Origin: Macrobrachium rosenbergii
Taxonomy: Eukaryota; Arthropoda; Malacostraca; Decapoda; Palaemonidae
Direction of reading: 5' to 3'
Length of the DNA: 64,000 nucleotides
Assembly: GCF_040412425.1 (NCBI RefSeq)
Contig: NC_089794.1
Coordinates: 16,140,103 to 16,204,102, forward strand
The notes below the pieces were generated by a model that was not told where the DNA came from, did not search any database, and was given only the letters and a program-made list of their open reading frames with translations. Below, in pieces: positions 25,199 through 38,100 of this stretch. The stretch's first letter is position 1, and each line of letters starts with the position of its first letter. A program made the position numbers and the translations under genes.

Positions 25199-28100
25199 CA
25201 TTCAGAATCAAACAGGCTTATTTCTAGGTAGCCAGTGTGGATTTTGTAATGGAAGAATGCATACTTACTCAGCTTTTAGACTTTGTTTCTCAATCTTCCA
25301 GATGTTATCACGTTTGCTCCAGTATGCTGAAGATTTGGGTGAGCGTGGATATCCAAGAATGAGCTATGATACATGGAAGCATATAGCTGTTAAAAAGGTA
25401 AGTGTGGTACATCTTGTGTTTTATAATGTCATGAATTCAAGCCATTTGATGTTTTGGGGTAATATTTAAGTACTTGAGATGACGACAATGATGTTCCCCT
25501 TTTCAAACCTTAATTTTACAGTCTCTTTAACTCAGGTATATGCTAATGTACACCATTGAAAAAGGGCACTATAGTAATAATAAAGTAGCTGAATGAGACC
25601 ACTAAGTCACATCTTCAACAAAAATTAGAATTGGAATAGTAATGCTAAATGAGTTGAACCCAGAAATAAGAAAGAGACCAAAGAGAAAGGATGAAAAGAG
25701 GAAAGTGGAAAGTAATGCTGCCAGGGAGAAGGGACACTGCTTAGAACCTCTGGTACCATGTACAGTGTGCCACACAAGGTACATGTAAGGAGTACACCCC
25801 TTCAGAGAGATGAAAGCATGACACTAAAATTTCTTAGCAGCATCCTATTGGTCCCTAGGTACGGTGGGTACTGTCTTTGATCTTTTTACCATTACCATTT
25901 TGATGTCTCATATTTCTGTAGTCAACTTAATGGTCTTTGGTTGCAGATTTTCTCCTTAAATTCCTTTTTGTTCTGTACTGAACGAATTCTTGAGCACAGT
26001 CTAAGGCTGTAGCCTTGAATAACAATTTTGCTATAAATGTTGTGTTTGAATTTCAGATGTGTATATCTGTAGAATGTGGAATGGTCGTCTTCTTTTCCTG
26101 TCTCCTGTTTTCAAAGTTGCAGCCTGGTAGGGATAGAGAATTGGAGGCATCACTAGCATCAGCATTATCACAAAAAGAAAGAGGTAATAATTATCGATTT
26201 AGCATGATTTATTTACTTTTTGTTTTACACGTTAATAATTATGTAAATACTTTGAACAACTTACCTTGTCTATTTTTAGTGTTATAGAACTGTCTAGAAG
26301 GGTTTGCTCTTGAGTAGAGTTAGAATTAAAGAAAAACAGATATGAAGAATTCAGAAAGTAAGGTGGAAGATACCAAAGGGAATAGATTGAAAGTACATGG
26401 CAGAAATCAGTGCAGCTTGAGCCTGGTGAGATATAAAATGCTGTGAAAAAGGTTGTGCCATTTGTTTTGTAACCTCAGTAACTGCTTAGTAGGAATAGCA
26501 CATTTAAAATGTATTGTGTTCATGAATACAACTAAAATTAGATGTGGATCCTCTTTTCAGATTTATGTATGATTTAGAATACTCTACTCTTTTGTATTTG
26601 CAGATGAAATGATGGGTGATGTAGAAGTCTGGACGATGGAATTGATAATAATGCTATACCTCCACCGTGTCACAAGTGCTCATCCTCGAGCAGTTGCCAG
26701 ACAAGCTTCTTTGCAAACGCTCACTACTGACCCGTATCCTTTATACAGTGCATAACTTGTGAGATGGTATACATGATAACTTTTTATGAGCTTTTTGATA
26801 GGAAAAATATAGCTCCTCCCAAAGATTGTCATTTTGAAATGTGATGGCCCCTTTTATGAAGTAGCCTTTCCACCTCATATAAGTCACTTGCTCCCTTTGT
26901 TTAGGCATTTTTGCTGCCTACATCAAACTTCTTCCATATTACTGTATTGTGTCATCTCAGTCAGGCCGTGGGGATATTCACTATCCAGTACATGTAGACT
27001 GCAGGAGATTGTCTCTCCATTCCCTCAATATTTATTTGATGGATAATCCACAAGACCCATACGTAGAATGCAGTGAATGTAGAACAACTTAGAATTAACC
27101 CATTGGGGATATTGGGAGGTCAAAATCTGTCTGTTCCTGAACACACCCTTCATTGATTGAGCAAAAATGCTTAGCAGTATTTCTTTGATCACTTTGTGTA
27201 ACAATATACTTTGTGCTACACATGAATTTTGTGTTGCTTTAAAGCTAAAGAGTTGATCTTTATCATGATAGGTGTTTTAAAGCTGAAGAGTTGTTCTTTT
27301 TCATGGTAGGGTTAGAAATGTTAAAAAATAAAAAATAAACATTGATATCATGATTAATAGTTAGCAGTAATGAAAAAATGCTGTTGCTTTTACTTAAAAA
27401 TTCACATTAAATTAGATAAACAATATATCCCATTTATGTTACCCAGTAAAGTACAGTATAATAAAAGTATGATAAATTGCTTTAACAGTGATGCGAAATT
27501 CAATACTATTTGTGCCATATATGATACCACAAAGCGCATTAAAAAAAATTTAAAACATACTTAAAGTGAGTGGAATAACGGTATACTGTATATCACTTTT
27601 TTAAAGTTTGCCATAAATTATAATATATATGTCCCCATGACAACAACAAGCACCCATACGCACCATACACAGGCAGTCCCCGATTATTGGCGATCCACTT
27701 ATCGGTGCCGATAATTGGGTTTTGGCGCCGACACATACGTAACAGAGGTGCTGCTCTCCAATTATCGGTGCCGGAAATCACCTATTTTCGGTTATTGGTG
27801 ATGTTTGCTTATCGTCCGTTGGAACAATTTTGTTGTTATAACGCTCTTTAGGATTTTTAGTGCATTTAATAAAGATTTTATTTTTCAGTGTTAGCTATAG
27901 TCGTTATCAGAATCTCAGAGGTAGAAAAATGGATGATGACTATAATCATCATCAGAATCTCAAAGGGTTAGATATATTCTATATGATTGTCAAGTTTTCA
28001 ACCAACGACAAACTTCAGATTTTATAAACAAACATTAAAGGAAATTTTGTCAGGATGTTTATCCTTTTCAGGTTACCCAATTGGCAAGTTTTGAAGTTGA

Positions 28101-31100
28101 AATTTATTCATTTATGTTGATATATCTATTAAGAACAAACCATTCAGGACAGCCCCATGAGGTTTAAGGATGTTAATGCTCTGGTCTTGTTAAAATGTTT
28201 ATTAATAGGTATTATAATTTAGGCTTACCAGCTAATTGACTTCTTTCCCCTCAATCTTTCTTTAGCAACAGTGGCATTCTGTCTCCTTTTAGGGTATGTG
28301 CCTTCGTTTTCACCTGAGATCTTGTGATTATTTCTGTTTTCGTGTAACTCGGCATTTACCTTAACCTTAATATTTAGGTGGCCCAACAATTCTTGCACAG
28401 TTTCCACAACACGCAAGCAGTTACTAGAAGAAAAGCATGCAAAATTTGTTAGAGAAGCTCTTCCAGAGTTATTGAGTTTGTTAGCTGGGGTAAGTGAATA
28501 CTATTTAGTAGAAACTTAACCTTAAGATGTATTTTCTTGCATATACAGAATTGGTAGTTCTCTTTACGTTCCATATAGAAACCATTGCGCTTATATTTAA
28601 TGTCTTTCACTTGGGCTATACCTATTTAGAGTATATGAGTACTTTTGAACTCAGAACTTTAAATTGAATATGATACTGTATATATTTTATTGTAAACATG
28701 AACTTTTCTTAATTGTCTCAAAGTGTCTTAATCTTAATAAGTTTTATTGATGCCTGTTGGATTTTACTAAATGTTTTTATACAGAAAGACAATGGAAATA
28801 AATACTGTATAGTTTCCATGTTTTGATAGTTTTAGCTGTGTGCATTTTTAGTAGGGACACATAATATTTGGTAGGTAAAAAATTGTTTCAAAATTTAATG
28901 AAAAGCACCTGAATATTTGCCAAAGTTGTATAGGCTGTTTATCAAAGCTACTCCATTGTTTTTAGTTGATAAGATAATAATTAAACTGCACCATTAAGTT
29001 CAGTCATTACTAACAGAACAGTAGCAAGAGTTGGAATGGAATGAAAATGTATAAATTTTATGAAAATATATAATTCCTCAAGAGAAAAGGCTTTTTCATT
29101 TTGTAACGTTAGTGTTGCTCCTGGAAGATTGTATTGTTTCTGAGCCTTTTTTGTGATTATTTAAATAACTTTACATTTACTGTACTTTCCTAGCATAGTG
29201 GATAACTAAGGAATATGGGGACAGGAGAGTTTGTTGTGTATCTGAAGATCAAGATTTCTTTTATATTTATTTTCATCAAATCTCTAGGGACACGTTTGAA
29301 TGAATTTATCTCGTGTTTTATCTTTGGGATTTTTCACTTTGGTTTAATTTAAAATAATTGAGAAATTTGCCTCATCAAAGTCATATTACTTATCATATCA
29401 TAATAGATGTTAGCATTACAGGTACAGTACTGTTTATCATTATTATTTATATAAATATTATTTGTTCTAATCATGCACATATTCATATTGAACAAGTTAA
29501 ACGGCATTGATATTGTAAAGCAGACTTCCTTAGAATAGAATCCTCATGCTTTAAGTTTGAATAAAGAGAAATAGAAAATAGAATAACTAATCAGTCAACA
29601 AAAGAAAATATATATGAACAGAAACTAGAATATAACCAGAACAACTAAGGCAGTGGCACATTACAGTTTCAGAACCTTTTTCCCATTCTCAAACATTTAC
29701 CAGTTCGTTATGTGGAACACTTTTGATTCTTCTGTTTCATTCCAACAGCATTTGCAAGTTGAAGACAATGAGAAAAAGAAAAAAGTAGCAGATAAGCGCA
29801 CCACAAGAGAGTTGTTAAGTTTTATGAAGTCCGCTGGTGTTTTGTCTGTTGATGTGGTGAAGTCCTTGGGTTTAATTTTAGGAGCCTCTGTGCGAGGAGA
29901 AAAGTAAGTATGATGGAGGTTTGTTTTATCTGTCTTGAGCGAAAATTTTTTGTAGAATACGTTGTAGTCTTTCTTCACCTTCATTTTATCTGAATTTGTC
30001 TCCTTAGTGTTCTAATTACCATTACTACTGTACTTTCTTTTCGTTTCCACTTATTTCTACTTCTATACACTGTTTGGTTATACTTTTTTTTTCACATGAC
30101 CTTTATAATTTTATTTATATCAGAAACAATATGATGCATACACATATGTTATTCAAAATACTGTTAGGGGAGTGGTTTTCCATGTTTTCTTGGTTTTTGT
30201 TGGACAGAGAAGTGTTATTGACATGCATATTTGCAAGGTTATTTTATTGACTGTTAGTTAGACTGCATAGTAATAATGATTGTAGTAACCATCAACTTTT
30301 TGTTGGCAGGAATGAGAAGGATCTGTTGTCAGTTGCTACTGATGTGAACAATTGTTATAGATCTGGTTATCTTAGCAAGAAAAATGCCTTTCAAAAAGGG
30401 TGAGTAGTATTGCTGTGTCAACCAACTCTAAATACCTGAAATTATAGTTTGATTTGACTCTTCCAATTCTTCTTTACTTAAGATATTTTGTTGATTTGCA
30501 TTATTAATACTATTTAGTTGCTGCATTTTCTTTTGTATCTTTTTTCTTGGTATTTGGAAAGATTTGCATTTGAATGATTGAAATTTATGGTACACGATTT
30601 CACAATTGTATGTAAATTTATGGTACATGATTTTGCAGTTCTGTGCACTGTACTAGATTGTTAGCTTTGCTGAAAGTTAGGTCAGAAATATCACAATTTA
30701 ATTTTAATACAGTTTTGTCTTTCTCACCTTTAGCTGCATTTTTTTTCCGACAAACTCTTCAATTATTTCAAGGCTCCTGAGTTTGGATGTGATTTCTTTT
30801 TCCTCATGCATGTGTTTTTTTCTTTTTTCTTCTTTACAGCACTCTTAATTCTTGATGCAGAGCCTTTGCACATGTGCTTGGTACATTATCTTCATTAATC
30901 ACTCTGCGTATTGGAAGGCAAGAGTGTATGTAGCTGTTGTTTGTTTATTCTCAAAATTACCTCATTTTCAAAATAAAACTAATCTGGCAAAATTCCTAAT
31001 CCTCCTCCCAGCTCCTCTTTAAGGAAGTTTGAATAGCTCTTGCTTTCCATTGTTGATTTTGCAATTTTTGTTTAACATGGATAGTTTTCTCGTAATTTTA

Positions 31101-32022
31101 GCCGCATTAGATTCAGTATTTGCATAACGTAGATAGTTTTATTCCCAATTTTAGTCATTGTAAGACTCAGTATATCTTGGAACCTGGAGCGGTACTGTAG
31201 GTAAGTCGATTTTTAAATGGAAGTTCAAACCTTCGTTTTACATAATGCTAAACAGTTGAGAAGTTTACCTAAAAAAGTTCGAAATAGATCACCAGGGTGA
31301 AGATGCATCTTTCATATCCAAAGAAATATTTTTTTGGATATTCTGCAGATACCAGTGAAGGTTTGTGATTTTGAAAATGTATACCAGTGTTGTGTGCTAA
31401 GCAGCTCATGTGTGTTTCTTTACAGAAGGAGCACTGCTTATTGCCTCTTACAGAATTGTTCAGTGGTTATTTGAGCACCTCACTTGGTAAACTGTAGGGA
31501 TTACTAAAGGTTGTTTGCAGCATCCTTCCACCCGTTAACTGCACCCACAGTTTAGCTTTCACTTTATCTCCACTCCTGCTTCCTTTCTTCCTTCTTGCTG
31601 TCCAACCACTCCAACTTACTCTTTTCACCATCTTAAGTGTTGCATGGCTGAAAGTGCTCCAGAGCTTGGCTTTTTGGTCAGATTTTCATAAATCAAATAA
31701 AATCTAATCAATCAAAATGAATCTAAACTTCAGTCTTAAACGAAGATTTTTATCCTAAACTTGCTCGATTTATGGTGTTGTACAGTCCAGTGAACAGTCA
31801 GATTCCACAATAAGCTGTAGGTCCTGTTGCTAAGTAACCAGTTGGTTCTTAGCCAAGGAAAATAAGTCTAATCCTTCGGGCCAGCCCTTGGAGTGCTGTT
31901 AATCAGCTCAGTGGTCTGGTAAAACTAAGGTATACTTAACTTTAACTTTAGTCAGAAACACATATTACCTTATGGTGTAGTTGTACCAAACATTTTTCTT
32001 TTTAGGCACTAGGATACAATGG

Positions 32023-32102
<80 letters not shown>

Positions 32103-35100
32103 GCACATGAATATATATTGATACTGTAATTTTAATCATAGTGAAGATATGTTACAGCAGTAGAACTACTTCCAGAGACCTTGATTACACCATCCAAAAC
32201 ATGCTGGAGGTACATTCTAATATGTGTTTGCATTCATTTCTGATAATGAAATTTGTTTGTTACTAAATTTTGTGCATTAATTTCTTCACCACAACGAACT
32301 GTATGGCTATTGATAATAATATCAACAAAAAGGAAAAAGAAGTGATTATTATAAGATTATGGAAAAGTCTACAGACAAAGACTAAGAAGTTGTCTCATTG
32401 AGACTGGATCTGTGGGATTTGTTACTCCTGCTTTTGACCATATTTATTATGACAACAAGACTGTTGATGCGCATTGTTACTGTACATATTTGTCATTGGT
32501 ACATAATTGTAAGGTCATTGCTAAAAACTAAAGTAAGAGTTGTGCTGAGTCAACTTTACTGGCACTGTATCACCAAACCTACATTCATTAATAGCCTAGC
32601 CTAAGAGCTGGTTGGATGCTATAGTCTTGGGGACAAGGAATTACTTATGGATTATCCAGTTTGCAGGGGCTGGGGTCCTTAATCCATATGAATTTAGGAA
32701 AAGATTTTTTTATTATTTAACAAGACCAGAGTAGGGGTTAGGTACCTTGTTTATTATTATGTATACTCTACCTGTATTATATGTATGTTATCTGAATGGG
32801 TGACCCAGCTTTAGGTACTATGCACAAGACAGTCGCTGCTAATTTTATCATCATTTCAAACTGTGTTAGTTTTTACTTTTAACTACTCTCAACTTTACTC
32901 TAAGTATGCTCTTAACTACTCTTAACCTTATTTTAAGCGACTCCCTTTGTTATTCTAAAGTGCCAGTTATATCACTGTACACTGATCTTTGTTTAAGTCT
33001 TGCCCATCAGCTTGAAAAAAATAATAAAATTGAAGAATATAATGGAAACCAAAGTTCTAGAAAAGTAGAGACATTCTTTGATTTGAAGGGATAGTGACTA
33101 ATGCAGAAACTGAAAATGAAAAATGTCTTATAGCAAATCATCATGCAAGTACATTACATGTAGATTTCACTAATTTAGCCTTGTAAATTCCTCATGAAAA
33201 CCAGGACATTTTTTTTCACCAACCTCATAGTAGATGGTACTATTAAGGTCATTTTGCAGCATCGCTCCAACCCCTGGCTGCTTTTCCTTCTGCCTTTAAC
33301 TTTTCATCTGCTGTATATCTTAAAGTATCTTCTCACCTAGCTGCCTAGCTTTAACTTGCTCTAGTTTGCTCATTTAAGGACAAACCTTTGGCCAAGCTGT
33401 AAGAATGGCAATAAACTTGCCCCAGTGATTTTCGTAACTTAATTTCTAAGAATTTGTTTTCTCATTAAAGTTCCGTATAAGCTCATTGATTAACCCAAAC
33501 AAATACAGTTTATTTGAACAGTGGTTATTGAGAGGTCTTGACTGGGCTCCTCACGGAGAATGGCTTTGCGTACGAAGAGGATGCAGACAGCCGTGGCCAG
33601 TGGTATCGTTAGCACCTCAGTCACATCATAGGGTAGTAGCCTCACCAGCAGCAGGGTAAGAACTGTTTTTTTTTATTCTTTACATTACTTGTGAGGTGTT
33701 GTGTAGGAATGAGTAGTTTTCATTTGGAAGATTACTTTATCCTAGTTGTAATAGTTGTTCTATGAATTAATTAGTTTAAGTTGTAATAAGGTATTTTATG
33801 AATCAGTTAGTTTACAGACATTTTTTTAATGTAATACAGGCAGTCCCTGGTTAATGGCGGGGGTTCCGTTCCTGGCCAAGTGCCGCTAACCAAAAATTGC
33901 CAATAATTATGGTAATAAATGGCGTTTACGACATCATAATTGCCAATAAACCACTTATTGGTGCTGATAAACCGCTTACCGATGCCAATAAACCGCTTAC
34001 TGATGCCAGTAAACTGCTTACTGTTGCTGAAAATGGGGTTAACAACGTCATTAGCCAAGTGCCATAAAACCGGATCGCGGTTAACCGGCGCCGCCGATAA
34101 TCGAGGACTGCCTGTATGCGACAAATCAAAAGCAAAAGGTGCAGAGGACAACACTTGATTATTGGTTTCATTATAGGCATTTTAAATATAAACAAAAATT
34201 AAAGGCTTAGGCAGATTACAGAAGTTAGTCAGTTAAAGATAATTCAGTATTTGAATAATTGCAATGTTAAAAGTCCCAATTAAAGTCATTTCAAAAGTTT
34301 TTAAAATCTCTCTTACTACAGAAATATAAGTAATGCTTCCTAGTCAGTGATTATTTTCTACTTGAAAACTGTACATTTCACTAAAAACTTATTACATTAA
34401 TCAAAATTAATGTAAGTATCACTTCAAACTGGGAAAATGGGATTTTCTCTCCAGTGTTGATTAAAATTTGTTTTATCGCAACTCCATCAGCCATATAGAT
34501 TCCCACTTTTGTGGTCTTCAGATATCTCCAGACTCAGTATTCTTTAGTCTAATAAACAGAAGGGTATTATTCTCATAGCACATGCACCCCCTGGAAGCAT
34601 GGGTAGCTGTCTGTTGCCCTCCACACTCTACTCTTCATTAGTCTTCAGTAATGCTTTCTCTTTGTAGAATCAGCAATTTTCAGTGTTATTCTAACTATTT
34701 CCTCATTAAGTAGCTAGTTATTCTTTTTCAGCCCTTTTCACTTCTTCCTTTTCAATGAGTGAGGAGAGTGTGATTTCTACAGAGGTACTTTTCAGTTGCT
34801 GGCGTATGTATCTGGATCACCAGGTCTGTGATACAACTAACTTTGTCATTACAGAATTTTACATAAAGAATTTCTGTTATCTACTGGTGGTAAAAATTTT
34901 GTGTTGGTGATGTTTTGCTGTCAGGAGAGCCTGCGTTGTCACTCAAAACCAATGCAAGACATCCTGAGAGTTTGTGGTAGTGTGTCAGAGAAGCATAATG
35001 GGCAAAAATGGTAGTCTGCAATATTAGAGCCCTTACTATTTGTTTTTTTTTTTTTTGTTTTTTTTTATAAACTTAACACATGAATGTTTGTTCAGTTTCC

Positions 35101-38100
35101 AATTTTAAGTGCACCTACCAAGTACAAACACCTTGATTTACATTCTGTGGGTTTATCCTTACTTTGAGTAACTCTGTGAGTCATCAGTCTTTGTTCCATA
35201 CTTATATCAGTCCCAGAATGCTCTTCTGGATCCGTTGCAGTTTGGGCATATGCTTGATCGATGCAGTAGTTATGAAACAGACTTTCAAGTCTTTATAAAA
35301 TAAAACATTCCAGCTAGCCCCCATACCAGTCCTGAAGTGCTCTCCTGGATCCTACAGATGCTACATACACTTCTGGGATGTTCAGCAAGTCTGCCTCCAT
35401 CATGGTTGCAGTTTGATGTGGTAGTGATGAAACTAACATTTGAGTTTCTATAAAACAAAACATTCTGCCCAACCTCACATATCACACAACCTCATTTTCA
35501 GACTTCAAGAAAAGTGACAAAGGGGATTGATGGATATCTGTATTTGTAGCGCATGTGCTGTGAGAATACTGTCTTTCTGTCTTTTAGGCAAAAGGCTGTT
35601 AAGTCTGGCAACATTCAAAGATCCTGAGTTTGGGTACATGCAGGATTGATTGATTTGTATGATAAAACCAGTTTTGTTACAAGAACTCAATGAATATGCA
35701 GTAATTTTATGTTTCTGACCAGCTCCACTTGCAATCACCATTGTAAATGTGGGTTCAAATATGTCAGAGACCATTCTTACCTTATCATCTTGTCCCACCT
35801 TTCATATGGTGTCAGTATTTCTAACCAGCTTGTATCCACTTTCACCTTGGTTTCCCTTATCTTTCATGCAATTTTGCATCCGTTTTTTGATTACTAGCCA
35901 AAAATCTGCATTATACCTATTTCAAAGGAAAAGTCAATTTTAAACTCTTCATTCTCCTTTCCACATAGAGATGCTGAAAAAAACAAAGGATAGGGCAAAA
36001 ATCCTCCAGTATGTCATAACCAAGGATGTCATTTGTCAAAAGATAAAAAGAGATATCAGACATTTATATATGCTTAAAGCTTCATTTTACTTTCTCATGT
36101 CTTCCAGGCATAGATTAATATATGTATGTGAGCTCATTGATGGCTTAACTGCACACATGGGAGAAGAGGTGGCCAACTGTGATTTAAAAATTCGTAGATG
36201 TTCCAAGTCAAACATTTACATCCTTCAGCCTATCAGGTACAATGCTAATCATTCAGACTGTTTGGAATGATACTATTAAACATTTTTTTCATTTTTTGTA
36301 CAGCCGGATATGACACAATGAAATAGTAACAACTGTATACAGATATGTGCAATACAATATTTAATATCTGTGGTTAGAACCTGTTTTAAAATATTGTTTG
36401 GCTCTGTAAGAGTTGTTAGTTCTCACTTGAGTATGTTTAAACTTCTCAGATATCAGTCGAGGGACATCTTACCATTACATTCAGGTGTAGAATCCATGGA
36501 CTTTAGTAAACTCTGAGGATTTGAGCAAATTATACTTGGCAGCTACATACGGTACTTTGTTACCAATACTAATGGCTCATAATCAATTCCATTTTTTCTC
36601 CCCCTCATCAGAAATGCTGTGATACATAAGTGTCATGACACTAGGGTAGTTTTAGGGCCAGTTACTGGAAGGGTTCGTCTGAGCGAGTGCCGTAACACCG
36701 TAGTTGTATGTGCAGCGAGGTCGATGGTAATAGCAGATTGCAGAGGAGTAATTGTGCACACACTCACTCCACAAAGGCCAATATTAGTCGGTGGACGCAC
36801 TCAAGGCGTCACTTTGGCCCCACTTAATATATACTACACAAAGCTTAAGCAGCATATGATGCATGCACAACTTCAGTCACATATTAATATGTGGAATAGA
36901 CCACTACATTTAAGTAAGTTAGTTTATTTACTTATGGTTATGATAGATTCTATACTGTATACTGAAATTGAAAACCTAATTCTTCACACGCTGACTTTAG
37001 TTGTAACAATAGTGTTTATATGTACATAGACATACATTTCACTCAGTTCCTTTGAGTTTAGATAATTTAAAATGTTGAAGGATGTGGAAGATAATTTAAA
37101 ATGTTGAAGGATGTGGAAAAATGCTGTGAGATTTTGTAAAAGATCATACTTTTTCAGAGGGGTGAGTTGATGTATTCTCTTGACATATTTCCATAGTAAA
37201 TATTAATGTGAGTTATTCTTTATATAAGTCAGTTAACCAGATTCTTAGATACACTTCATATGGTTGCGCCTCCCAACAGAAAAGTAAACTTTCAACTTTC
37301 ATTTACAGGTAGTGATGGGGTAATTACTGGTGCTTGCGAAGTAATGAATCCTGAAGATTTCCAGCTCTTGATCATTCCGTTCACGCAAACCCCTCCAGTA
37401 GATGGCAGACCCCCACTTCTTCCTCCTGGATTGCCTCATGAATATGCAAAGGTGAGTTTGAAGTGCTCATGGCCAAACAATGCCACTATTATCATGACCA
37501 TATCACATATACCTCCTCCAGTAGATGATTTTTTTTAGTCTCTAAAACCCAGGGTTGTGGGGACATGAATCTGATAATAGCAAAGTTAAAATAGGCATTT
37601 CAAAAAGAAAGCCAGAGTGAAGTGTAGAAATAAAAGTGGAAAAAAAGATGCTGGAATAGGGAAGGTAGTATGTTGCAAATCTTCCAGATGAAGAAAATTA
37701 TAATGAACTAAGGATGTTTGCAAGTGGAAAAATGACCAAACAGTAATGGGTTACCAAGGAAAAGGGGATGCTTTAGCATGCAATAAAAATATAGGAAGGG
37801 GTGATGATGGAAGGGCTGAGAAAAATTATTAACACTGATATTTGTCAGTTTGGCTTCATGCCCATAAGACAGCCAAGAGCATTCTTTACAATGAGGAAAC
37901 TACAGGAAAAGTACCACACAAATGGAAAGAGATTATACCTTTATTTGTAGATTTTGGAAAGGCATGTAATTGATATGAAACAAGTGATATAATGGACATT
38001 ACAAAGGCAGAGGGCACCAGAAAGACTGGAGTGAAGTGGCAGGTGTATCAGAAGAATTAAGGGTAAATGTTGGTGTCTGTCAAGGATCACCACTAAGCTG

